Origin: UBA1952 sp965246855
GTDB lineage: Bacteria; Bacteroidota; Bacteroidia; Chitinophagales; Chitinophagaceae
Reading direction: 5' to 3'
NCBI GenBank assembly: GCA_965246855.1
Contig: CBDFFP010000002.1
Span: 372,001 to 436,000, forward strand
DNA length: 64,000 bases
Program-made: the position numbers and the translations under genes
In this document: piece after piece, positions 9,581 through 16,673 of the stretch
Layout: each line of letters starts with the position of its first letter
Numbering within the stretch: position 1 is the first letter of the stretch
Notes under the pieces: generated by a model
The model's database searches: none
Told to the model about the DNA's origin: nothing
The model's input: only the letters and a program-made list of their open reading frames with translations

Positions 9581-10087
9581 TCAAATCGCTGCCCGCTTCC
9601 CCAATTCTATCACGTCCAGATCGCGGATATTTTCGCCGTCAATCACAAAGCGCATCGCCGTGCGCAGCAGGTGCCAACCATGCTTGCCCGCCGCGCCTGG
9701 ATTGAGATGCAGACACGAAAGCGCCGGGTCATACTGCGCCTTTAAAATGTGGGAATGCCCGGAAATAAACAACTTCGGTTTCTCCTGTTGCAACCACGCT
9801 TTCACGCCCGGCGCGTATCGCCCCGGATAGCCGCCAATGTGCTTCATGGCAACCTTCACGCCTTCTATCTGGAAGAGGTTTTCTTCGGGGAAATCATAGC
9901 GGAGCGCGCCGCCGTCAATATTGCCCCACACGCCGCGCAAGGGCTTGCCCCACCCTTTCAACTGCTCCACTACTTCCACTTTTCCGAAATCGCCCGCGTG
10001 CCAGATTTCATCGCACATGGCAAAATGGCCCGCCAAGCCTTCGTCGAGCCAGCCGTGCGTGTCGGAGAGAAGACCGATTGACGTCAA
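9581..10087 (-). CDS. YfcE/MJ0936-type metallophosphoesterase
   Basis: Small calcineurin-like phosphoesterase of about 168 residues. The metal ligands are seen in order: the D and H of SDTHG, the D of HAGDFG, the N of WGNIDG, the H of MKHIGGYPG and the paired histidines of SGHSHILK. The family hydrolyses phosphodiesters in vitro; the natural substrate is unknown. I take the TTG at 10087 (giving M-TSIGLLSDTHGW), because family members begin right at the first strand. A longer frame to the ATG at 10192 would add 35 residues translated from a low-complexity stretch rich in 'acattaccgcatt'. Confidence 0.85.
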   Translation of the reverse strand: MTSIGLLSDTHGWLDEGLAGHFAMCDEIWHAGDFGKVEVVEQLKGWGKPLRGVWGNIDGGALRYDFPEENLFQIEGVKVAMKHIGGYPGRYAPGVKAWLQQEKPKLFISGHSHILKAQYDPALSCLHLNPGAAGKHGWHLLRTAMRFVIDGENIRDLDVIELGKRAAI

Positions 10088-10209
10088 TGTGAAAAATGTG
10101 ATTGAATGCGGTAATGGAAATTCGCGAAGGTGGGAGGCAATGAGAGAGTGAAGAACTGTTTTCCTATTACCACATTGTCGCATTATCCACATTACCGCAT
10201 TTGTAGCCG

Positions 10210-11388
10210 TTAAATCCCCATCGTCCGCCGCAAATCCTTTGGCAGTGCAGCTTTGTTCAAAAGCAGCGCGGTCGTCTTGAACTGCACATACGGCTTGGAG
10301 ACGTAGATAAATCCTTTGTTGTCATTCTTGTCGCCCCAAGAGTTTTTCACCTTGTAATATTCCACGCCGTTCTGGTCTTTGGAAATGCCTACGATGTGCA
10401 TTCCGTGATCGTCAGTTGTGGTATAATTTTCAAACGCTGCCTGCCGCATTTCAGCAGTGATTTTCCGCTCCTTTTGCGGGCCATTGAAGAGGGCCTTCTG
10501 CTCGCTCTCCTCCATGTCTTCCCAGTCTTTTTCCGGCACGAAGGCCACGCCGTTTTTCCACGAAAAATACTTCTCGCTCACGTCTGTTGCCCACACTACG
10601 GAATAGCCTTTTTCCAGTGCATTGTCCACAATGTCGGTCAGGTCGCGAGTCTTCACGTTATAGACCTTGTCGTTGCTCCAGTTGTCGGGAACGGTGAAGT
10701 CGGTGAGGGAATAATAGGGCGCGTCGTTGAAGGAAGAAACTTCCACATAGTCGTTGGGGTCAATCCCAATCACTTCGCGCGCAAAACTCTTCGGTGTATA
10801 GCTTTCGCCTTTCCACGTAAACTGTTTCGGGTCAGTACCGAGGTAAGTATCCAGCACGGCGGAAAACGCTTTCTTCCACACCGGCGTCAGCCTGCCGTTG
10901 GGGTTTTTCACGAGGCCGTCCAACATGCCTTTCAGCATCGCCTGCATCTCGCCAAACTGGTTTTTCTTCGTGCCGTAGTTAAGGCCGGTATAAACGCTTT
11001 GCGGCACCGCGCCGTATTTGCGGAACATGTTTATCACGTCGTGCGCTTCCGCACCGTCGCCCCACGGCAATTCGCCGTGCATTTTCACGTAGCGGTCAGC
11101 CTTGTCCTCATACACTTTGCGGGCCGTAAAAATCTGGCTTATCTCTACCGGTTGCCGACCCGCTTTGATCATCTCGCTTTCCACAAACGAGTTGCCGCTA
11201 TAGCTCCAGCAGGTGCCGGAAGAGCCTTGATTTTTTACCGGCGTACAGCCGAGGTCAATCACCGGCGTGAAGCGCCATTTCTTGCCCGTGTCTGCGGTTT
11301 TGTTGGCTTCAATGGTTTTGATAAGATTGTCTTGCGCGGAAGAGGCTAACGGCAGCGCGAGAAGTGCGGCAAAAAGGTATTTGGTCAT
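10210..11388 (-). CDS. C1B cysteine peptidase (bleomycin hydrolase/PepC-like), exported
   Basis: 392 residues with a signal peptide (MTKYLFAALLALPLASSAQ), so likely periplasmic. The papain-type triad is complete: cysteine in QGSSGTCWSYS, histidine in DDHGMHIVGIS and asparagine in YKVKNSWGDKND. Spacing and the block EISQIFTARKVYEDKADRYV fit the C1B aminopeptidase C family, which removes N-terminal amino acids. Family members are usually cytosolic hexamers in other phyla; exported versions are common in Bacteroidota. The C-terminal end lacks nothing obvious. Confidence 0.9.
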   Translation of the reverse strand: MTKYLFAALLALPLASSAQDNLIKTIEANKTADTGKKWRFTPVIDLGCTPVKNQGSSGTCWSYSGNSFVESEMIKAGRQPVEISQIFTARKVYEDKADRYVKMHGELPWGDGAEAHDVINMFRKYGAVPQSVYTGLNYGTKKNQFGEMQAMLKGMLDGLVKNPNGRLTPVWKKAFSAVLDTYLGTDPKQFTWKGESYTPKSFAREVIGIDPNDYVEVSSFNDAPYYSLTDFTVPDNWSNDKVYNVKTRDLTDIVDNALEKGYSVVWATDVSEKYFSWKNGVAFVPEKDWEDMEESEQKALFNGPQKERKITAEMRQAAFENYTTTDDHGMHIVGISKDQNGVEYYKVKNSWGDKNDNKGFIYVSKPYVQFKTTALLLNKAALPKDLRRTMGI

Positions 11389-11439
11389 TGTGTTTTGGAA
11401 GGAAAAAAGCGGATAAAATTAAGACCGGGAACGACCTAA

Positions 11440-11535
11440 AAAACCTATAAGGTTTTGGAAACCCCTCCGGGTCTGGAAACGTGCTATACGGAGCCCGAAA
11501 GGTCTTATAAATAGATAAATAGATAAATAGATCGT
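11440..11535. repeat. Intergenic palindromes and an 8-bp microsatellite
   Basis: AAACCTATAAGGTTT (centre 11458) is followed by the inverted repeat ACCCCTCCGGGT (centre about 11476) and then by AAATAGAT repeated about three and a half times up to 11532. The AACCTATAAGGTT palindrome also occurs, doubled, at 56749-56781. Confidence 0.6.
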
Positions 11536-11589
11536 CATAAAAAAGCGAATTCTTTTTGGCAAATCAATTCCCGTCAAGTCATTTAGACC

Positions 11590-12090
11590 TTACGCCGTCT
11601 CGTATAGCGCGATGTGTGCCTTCTTCATCGTTGCGTATTTTTCATCCGCCTCTGCCGCCTTCCAAAAGCCCCAAAAGATGCGGGCGGATTGGGCTTTTTC
11701 GGGGTCTTCGGGCGCGCGGGGCAGTTCTTCGCGGCCATGCGCGCCACTCTGGCCTTTTTTATCGTCGGGCACAGGGCCGTTGTATTTTTTGCCGCCCTTG
11801 TGGTTGGCGTAGCGGCGCGCGCGGGTGTAACCCATTTGCAGGAACTTCCGGGACATATCCATACCTACAAAATCATCTGCGTTGCGGTATTCCTCAAAAA
11901 GCGAAAAGATCTTCTCTGCTGATTCCTGCGCAATCCCAGGTGACTTAAAGCGCCAGTGCGGCAGAATTTCACCTTTGTATGGTTCCACCAGCAGCACGCC
12001 CTGCTCGCCTTTTCCCACGCGATACAATTCGGGTTGCTGACGCAGGTTCAGGTTTTTGTAGTCAAGGGAATAATCAAAAGGAATTCGCAT
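11590..12090 (-). CDS. DUF4385 family protein
   Basis: About 166 residues, cytosolic, no signal peptide. It matches the conserved DUF4385 blocks: FDYSLDYKNLNLR, PELYRVGKGEQGVLLVEPYK, ILPHWRFKSP, DDFVGMDMSRKFLQMGYTRARRYANHKGGKKY. No function is established. I use the ATG at 12090 (MRIPFDYSLDYKNL); an upstream ATG at 12126 would add 12 residues. The last 30 residues (IFWGFWKAAEADEKYATMKKAHIALY) are also typical. It points away from the repeat array at 12.3 kb. Confidence 0.85.
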   Translation of the reverse strand: MRIPFDYSLDYKNLNLRQQPELYRVGKGEQGVLLVEPYKGEILPHWRFKSPGIAQESAEKIFSLFEEYRNADDFVGMDMSRKFLQMGYTRARRYANHKGGKKYNGPVPDDKKGQSGAHGREELPRAPEDPEKAQSARIFWGFWKAAEADEKYATMKKAHIALYETA

Positions 12091-12316
12091 TCTTGCGCAC
12101 AAAGGTTTTTTAAAAGCCTCTTGCAAAATAATGCCTTAGAGGAGCGATGTGGATCTCGCGGGTTTTATCGACGATTCCGGGGAGCGCGATTCAGTGAATG
12201 CGGGGATGGTAAGGGATGTGAGTAGGATGGTTTGGGAAAGGCAGGTGAAATAGAAGCCAGATTTTCGGGAATGGACAGGATTTGTTCGGAGCCACCCTGA
12301 ATTTGCTGCTCTCCCG

Positions 12317-12526
12317 GAACCCTTCTCGAATTCCCAGAATCGATAGTCGGGAAGCAAGAATCGGTATTCCCTTTCCAAGAATCGGTAGTCCCCTTCCCAG
12401 AATCGATAGTCGGAAGGCAAGAACCCTTCTCCGGTCGCCCGGAATCGGTAGTCCCCTTTCCAAGAATCGATAGTCGGGAAGCCAGAACCCTTCTCCGCTT
12501 CTCCAGAATCAATAGTCGGGTATCAG
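12317..12526. repeat. 21-bp periodic array (unit GAATCGRTAGTCGGGAAGC)
   Basis: The 'GAAtc/GAAcc' start of the unit recurs at 12317, 12337, 12358, 12379, 12400, 12421, 12442, 12464, 12485 and 12506. Spacings are 20-22 bp and mostly exactly 21. The units are degenerate: TCGATAGTCGGG, TCGGTATTCCC, TCGGTAGTCCCC, CCCTTCTCCGG. Because 21 bp is seven codons, overlapping reading frames stay open here on both strands, coding heptapeptides such as DYRFWEG-DYRFLER; I do not call them genes. The array sits between divergently placed genes. Confidence 0.85.
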
Positions 12527-12540
12527 GAAGGGCTTCTGCC

Positions 12541-12723
12541 TTGTCTCCAAACCGACATGCCTTTCAAGAGCCGTTTGTGATTTTGGATGATGATGCTTCT
12601 TTGAACGACCTTCCGCCCCTTCTGAAAGAAAAATGGGTGCAAATCAGCCCGTATATCGGGCTTACAGAAGCGCATTTCGAAGTGATAGAAAGGATTTTAC
12701 GGAAGCGGTTGCGGGCGGCATAG
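12541..12723 (+). CDS. Small hypothetical protein (60 residues)
   Basis: A short reading frame beginning TTG (or GTG at about 12579) directly after the periodic array. It ends just before the next plus-strand gene. The sequence SLNDLPPLLKEKWVQISPYIGLTEAHFEVIERILRKRL looks like a plausible helical, charged protein rather than a shadow. No family is recognised. The lack of an ATG and contact with the array lower confidence. Confidence 0.35.
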   Translation: MSPNRHAFQEPFVILDDDASLNDLPPLLKEKWVQISPYIGLTEAHFEVIERILRKRLRAA

Positions 12724-12741
12724 GGAATCTAAAAAACTAAC

Positions 12742-13188
12742 ATGAATATGAGTAACTTAGAGCGGGATAAAGAAACTTTTGATTTTTTATGGCATTTGGT
12801 TAAGGCGGGAGAAATTGCCTACTTTGATGATAGTAGTCCTTATTTTAAAAAACTTGTTCAAAAATTTCCCATTGGCTTTTATAGAATTGACTGGGAGAAA
12901 ATCCCTCACAAAAGCATTTGGATAGAAGAATCATATCCACAAAACAAATCCCACATAGAACACTACGTGGGAGACCTTCTAAAACATCTAGACAAGTCTT
13001 CTTCTGTTTTTATTGTTTTTGATGGCTATAATAGAGGAGCTTTCTCTATGAATATAGAGCTGTTTATTGAACTCGCTTCTGAAATATTGACTTTTCCGCA
13101 ACACAATTACGTATTTCCTGAAAATTTTGAATGGTGTTTGAATTATAGTATGGAAAATGAACTATGCTTTGGGTATTCTGCACAATAA
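12742..13188 (+). CDS. AT-rich hypothetical protein, possibly immunity-like
   Basis: 148 residues, acidic and aromatic-rich, no signal peptide or membrane helix. Base composition is visibly more AT-rich than the neighbours, which suggests recent acquisition. The C-terminal EWCLNYSMENELCFG and the overall size recall small immunity proteins of contact-dependent or polymorphic toxin systems, but this is a weak resemblance and no toxin gene is adjacent. It could equally be an orphan defence or phage-derived gene. It is followed by a strong hairpin terminator. Confidence 0.6.
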   Translation: MNMSNLERDKETFDFLWHLVKAGEIAYFDDSSPYFKKLVQKFPIGFYRIDWEKIPHKSIWIEESYPQNKSHIEHYVGDLLKHLDKSSSVFIVFDGYNRGAFSMNIELFIELASEILTFPQHNYVFPENFEWCLNYSMENELCFGYSAQ

Positions 13189-13212
13189 GTTGTCCCATTC
13201 GCTGAACAAAAA

Positions 13213-13253
13213 AGCGCTTCGCACCTGAGTTTTCCACCCAAACGCGAAGCGCT
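13213..13253. terminator. Bidirectional hairpin terminator
   Basis: AGCGCTTCGC / GCGAAGCGCT arms (10 bp, perfect) around a 21-bp loop, preceded by an A-run. It lies between the convergent AT-rich gene and the acyl-CoA dehydrogenase. Confidence 0.7.
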
Positions 13254-13273
13254 CCAATTAAGTTAAACGATTC

Positions 13274-14452
13274 TCACTTAAACGCATTGATCCCCGTTAC
13301 ATCCATACCCGTAATCAACAGGTGGATGTCGTGCGTGCCTTCATACGTTACCACGCTTTCCAGATTCATCATGTGGCGCATAATCGGGTATTCGCCGGTG
13401 ATGCCCATGCCGCCGAGCATTTGGCGGGCGTTGCGCACAATTTCCAGCGCCGTTTCGCAAGAATTGCGCTTCGCCATAGAGATTTGCGCAGGCGTCGCGC
13501 GGTCTTCGTTTTTCAGCGTGCCGAGGCGCCACACCAGCAACTGCCCTTTCGTGATTTCGGTAATCATTTCGGCCAATTTCTTTTGCTGGAGTTGGAAGCC
13601 CGCCAGCGGACGGCCAAATTGCTCGCGCTGCTTCGTATAGCGCAATGCCGTATCGTAGGCATCCATCGCGCAGCCGAGCGCGCCCCACGCAATGCCATAG
13701 CGCGCCGAAGACAGGCAGGAAAGCGGCCCTTTTAAGCCTTTGATGTCGGGGAAAATGTTTTCCTTCGGAACCTTCACATTGTCAAACACCAGCTCGCCCG
13801 TAGAAGAGGCGCGCAGGCTCCATTTGCCGTGCGTTTCTGGAGTCGTAAATCCTTCCATACCGCGCTCCACAATCAGTCCGCGAATGTCGCCCGCTTCGTC
13901 TTTCGCCCACACCACCGCTACGTCGGCAAAAGGCGAATTGGAAATCCACATTTTCGCGCCGTTCAGGATTACGTGGTCGCCTGCGTCCACAAATTTCGTT
14001 TCCATGCCGGCAGGATTGGAACCGTGATTAGGTTCTGTCAATCCAAAGCAGCCCATCATTTCGCCGGTTGCTAGTTTGGGCAGGAAGCGCTTCCGCTGCT
14101 CTTCCGTTCCGAACTTATAAATCGGGAACATCACCAGCGAGCCTTGCACCGAAACCATAGAGCGCAAACCGGAGTCGCCGCGCTCAATTTCCTGCATCAT
14201 GATGCCGTAGGAAATATAGTCCAGCCCTGCGCCGCCGTATTCTTCCGGAATCGTTGGGCCGAAACAGCCCAGCTCGCCGAGGCCTTTGATGAGGTGCTTT
14301 GGAGTTTCGCCTTTCTGCGCGTATTCTTCAATAATCGGCGACACTTCCTTCTTCACGAAAGCGCGCACCGCATCGCGGATAATCTTGTGTTCGTCGGTCA
14401 GAAGCTCGTCTAAGAGGTAGTAGTCGGGATGCTGATACAGGTCTTGTGCCAT
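13274..14452 (-). CDS. Acyl-CoA dehydrogenase, glutaryl-CoA dehydrogenase type
   Basis: 392-residue FAD enzyme. N-terminal helical domain (DYYLLDELLTDEHKIIRDAVRAFV), substrate and FAD blocks GCFGLTEPNHGSNPAGMET, KMWISNSPFADVAVVWA, then the C-terminal helical domain with YTKQREQFGRPLAGFQLQQKKLAEM. The catalytic glutamate lies in VTYEGTHDIHLLITG near residue 376, as in glutaryl-CoA dehydrogenases, not in the short-chain dehydrogenase position. It would oxidise glutaryl-CoA (lysine/tryptophan breakdown) or a related acyl-CoA. No electron-transfer flavoprotein genes are nearby. Confidence 0.88.
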   Translation of the reverse strand: MAQDLYQHPDYYLLDELLTDEHKIIRDAVRAFVKKEVSPIIEEYAQKGETPKHLIKGLGELGCFGPTIPEEYGGAGLDYISYGIMMQEIERGDSGLRSMVSVQGSLVMFPIYKFGTEEQRKRFLPKLATGEMMGCFGLTEPNHGSNPAGMETKFVDAGDHVILNGAKMWISNSPFADVAVVWAKDEAGDIRGLIVERGMEGFTTPETHGKWSLRASSTGELVFDNVKVPKENIFPDIKGLKGPLSCLSSARYGIAWGALGCAMDAYDTALRYTKQREQFGRPLAGFQLQQKKLAEMITEITKGQLLVWRLGTLKNEDRATPAQISMAKRNSCETALEIVRNARQMLGGMGITGEYPIMRHMMNLESVVTYEGTHDIHLLITGMDVTGINAFK

Positions 14453-14515
14453 TAGGTAGGAATGTTAAAAAGGGGTGGAATTGCGCGCGAAGTTATGATT
14501 TTACGTAAATACGGC

Positions 14516-14523
14516 TAATTTTG
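14516..14523 (+). promoter_or_regulatory. Possible -7 box TAATTTTG upstream of the sigma gene
   Basis: TAATTTTG matches the Bacteroidota TAnnTTTG -7 element. It lies about 207 bp before the sigma-factor start, so a long leader would be needed. No clear -33 TTTG is seen. Confidence 0.25.
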
Positions 14524-14729
14524 CACCCCGTTTGTGAAATGGAGCCGTATTCTGCGGCGGTTTTTCTTCTACACCGCACTGCATTTGCACCCCACGCTGC
14601 CCCACACAAACATTGCCCGTCCTTTTTTGTTTACCCCTTTCCGGCCTTCTTTCCAAACCTTTTTAGGGAAAGAGAAGTCTGGAAGATGTGCCCATTTCAT
14701 CACCTTAAAACAAGCCCTTTCCTACCTAC

Positions 14730-15632
14730 ATGAGACAACTCAAGATAGCCACTCAGATTACCAACCGGGACTCGCAGGCCGTTGAGAAATATTTGCAGGA
14801 GATTTCCAAGATTTCCATGATTACGCCGGAAGAGGAAACCACCCTCGCCCAGCGCATCAAACAACCCATTAAAGACCCGAAAGGCTTTGACATTGCCGGT
14901 GCGGCCATTGACGCGCGACGCGCGCTGGACAAGCTGGTGCAGGCCAACCTGCGCTTTGTGGTGTCGGTGGCAAAACAGTATCAGCACCAGGGACTTTCCT
15001 TGTCTGATCTGATTAACGAAGGCAACCTCGGCCTTATCAAAGCCGCGCAGCGTTTTGATGAAACCAAAGGTTTTAAGTTCATTTCCTACGCCGTGTGGTG
15101 GATTCGCCAAAGCATTTTGCAGGCGCTGGCGGAGCAGGGACGTTTGGTGCGCCTGCCGCAAAACAAAATCGGCACGTACAACAAAGCCAACAAAGCGTAC
15201 ATCGCTTTTGAGCAGGAACACGAGCGCGAGCCAAGCACTGAAGAGCTGGCGGGCATTCTGGAAATGAGCGAGACGGAAATCACCAATATCTTCACGAGCA
15301 ACACGCGCCACACGTCTTTGGACGCGCCGGTGCACGAAGCCGAAGACGTGGCGATGGGTGACCTTCTGGAAGGCGCCAACGACACCGACGAGGACGTGAT
15401 GAAAGATTCGCTGCGCAACGAAATCAAGCGCATCCTGAAAAGTCTTTCCGGGCGCGAGGCGGAAATTATTTCTGCGTACTTTGGCCTGGAAGGCGACGAA
15501 GGGCCGAGCATTGAGGAAATCGGCGAGAAATACGACCTCACCAAAGAGCGTATCCGGCAGATTAAGGAGCGCGCGATTAAACGGCTGCAAAAAGCGCGGT
15601 ACAGCAATGCGTTGAAAGTGTATTTGGGATAA
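14730..15632 (+). CDS. rpoD: Primary (housekeeping) RNA polymerase sigma factor
   Basis: 300 residues. It lacks region 1.1, as is usual for the Bacteroidota primary sigma factor. The order is region 1.2 (SQAVEKYLQEISKISMITPEEETTLAQRI), region 2 (ANLRFVVSVAKQYQHQGLSLSDLINEGN, GFKFISYAVWWIRQSILQAL), region 3 and region 4 (ISAYFGLEGDEGPSIEEIGEKYDLTKERIRQIKERAIKRLQ). Between regions 1.2 and 2 the usual short 'RIRKGDxxAL' link is replaced by about 13 extra residues (KQPIKDPKGFDIAGAAIDAR). It is monocistronic, ending in a hairpin terminator. It should recognise the TTTG/TAnnTTTG promoters noted elsewhere. Confidence 0.93.
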   Translation: MRQLKIATQITNRDSQAVEKYLQEISKISMITPEEETTLAQRIKQPIKDPKGFDIAGAAIDARRALDKLVQANLRFVVSVAKQYQHQGLSLSDLINEGNLGLIKAAQRFDETKGFKFISYAVWWIRQSILQALAEQGRLVRLPQNKIGTYNKANKAYIAFEQEHEREPSTEELAGILEMSETEITNIFTSNTRHTSLDAPVHEAEDVAMGDLLEGANDTDEDVMKDSLRNEIKRILKSLSGREAEIISAYFGLEGDEGPSIEEIGEKYDLTKERIRQIKERAIKRLQKARYSNALKVYLG

Positions 15633-15643
15633 GATGTTTTTTA

Positions 15644-15678
15644 AAATGCCCGCCGGAGATTTCCGACGGGCATTTTTT
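15644..15678 (+). terminator. Rho-independent terminator of the sigma gene
   Basis: AAATGCCCGcCGG agattt CCGaCGGGCATTTTTTT: GC-rich stem followed by a T-run, 12 bp after the stop. Confidence 0.88.
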
Positions 15679-15721
15679 TGTTTGGGGGAAATGGGGTTAC
15701 AATATTAAAGGATTTAGTTAC

Positions 15722-15729
15722 TATTTTCG
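15722..15729 (+). promoter_or_regulatory. Possible -7 box TATTTTCG
   Basis: TATTTTCG lies only 7 bp before the ATG of the AT-rich membrane protein. It resembles the TAnnTTTG box; if used, the leader would be extremely short. Confidence 0.3.
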
Positions 15730-15735
15730 CGGCAT

Positions 15736-16584
15736 ATGCAGCAGAAGCAGAAATTATCATTCAAAGCCAAAATGGTGTTGGCAGTCTGCTTATGCCTGTT
15801 TTATTTGCCCGGCTACTTTTTTCTTTTTAAAGAAATTGGCAAAGATGACTTCTCTCTGCCGGCAGTAATAATAGGCGGTTTTTTTACTCTGTTCGGTATA
15901 TTTGGGCATTCTATTTTAATTTTTGAAAAACAGTACAATAAACTTGAAGAAAATAAAAATTTTATTAAATGCATAAAGTGTTTCTTCAAAATTATAGGCA
16001 CTTTTGCTTTCTTGTCTTTAGGGGTGCTTTTCATTTTTGTAGGCTTATTTGTAAAACCTGAAAATATAGCTGAAAGTGATTTAATATTTTTTAAAGCTAC
16101 CTTAATGCAAAAACCCAAGTTTGAACTTGGTGGAAAATCATCTGCCTACTTAAATATATACTTCAAGGAATTTCCCAAATACGTTTTTGAGGTTCAATAT
16201 CCTAGATATCTTCATTACAATACAACAATAGAGGACAGTTGTGAGATTAATGACGCGCTAAAGGTTGGTGTATCTATAGAGGATTACAATAAGTATATAA
16301 TTAGAACGAAACCAAGAACTTTCACAGATATACATCTAAATCAGGGCACAATCATGATGTATTTTTTAGCAAAGGAGGAAAATGTTTTCTATAATCCAAA
16401 TATTAATAATTACTTGGACAGAGAAGACAAAGAAATAGGTAAATATTTATGGATAGTTGGCATATTCCCATTATTGGGTTGCATTTCTATATGGCTGACT
16501 GAGATAATAGTTATTTTGAAAAGACGGGGCTATTATAAAATTGCAGAAAGGCTTGAGAAATACAAAAAGAAGAAGATTATGTAG
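15736..16584 (+). CDS. AT-rich membrane protein of unknown function
   Basis: 282 residues. Four likely membrane segments: about 13-32 (VLAVCLCLFYLPGYFFLF), 38-60, 82-106 and 240-264 (LWIVGIFPLLGCISIWLTEI). A ~130-residue soluble part lies between helices 3 and 4, probably outside the cytoplasm. The lysine-rich tail (KKKKIM) is cytosolic. Base composition is much more AT-rich than its neighbours and it abuts an insertion sequence, so transfer is likely. The layout loosely recalls DUF3592-like proteins, but I cannot assign it. Confidence 0.65.
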   Translation: MQQKQKLSFKAKMVLAVCLCLFYLPGYFFLFKEIGKDDFSLPAVIIGGFFTLFGIFGHSILIFEKQYNKLEENKNFIKCIKCFFKIIGTFAFLSLGVLFIFVGLFVKPENIAESDLIFFKATLMQKPKFELGGKSSAYLNIYFKEFPKYVFEVQYPRYLHYNTTIEDSCEINDALKVGVSIEDYNKYIIRTKPRTFTDIHLNQGTIMMYFLAKEENVFYNPNINNYLDREDKEIGKYLWIVGIFPLLGCISIWLTEIIVILKRRGYYKIAERLEKYKKKKIM

Positions 16585-16614
16585 AAAATATGCCCCCGTT
16601 CGCCGTAGCGGTCT

Positions 16615-16671
16615 CGCGGCTCGGCGAAGGCTCCGTTCACCGTAGCACTCTCGCGGCTCGGCAAAGGCTCC
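16615..16671. repeat. Two copies of CGCGGCTCGGCRAAGGCTCC
   Basis: Copies at 16615-16634 and 16652-16671, directly beside the left end of the insertion sequence. Further copies lie at 18380-18398 and 18793-18811. The same short dispersed unit therefore brackets the insertion sequence and the two periodic arrays. Confidence 0.7.
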
Positions 16672-16673
16672 TA

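Noticed and set aside
9581..10192. Longer phosphoesterase with 35 extra N-terminal residues
   Set aside because: The extra part translates low-complexity 'acattaccgcat' DNA and precedes the conserved first strand; the TTG at 10087 fits the family.
12136..12512. Three overlapping minus-strand reading frames of 90-115 codons
   Set aside because: They exist because a 21-bp period keeps frames open; they overlap each other, have no family similarity and repeat the same heptads.
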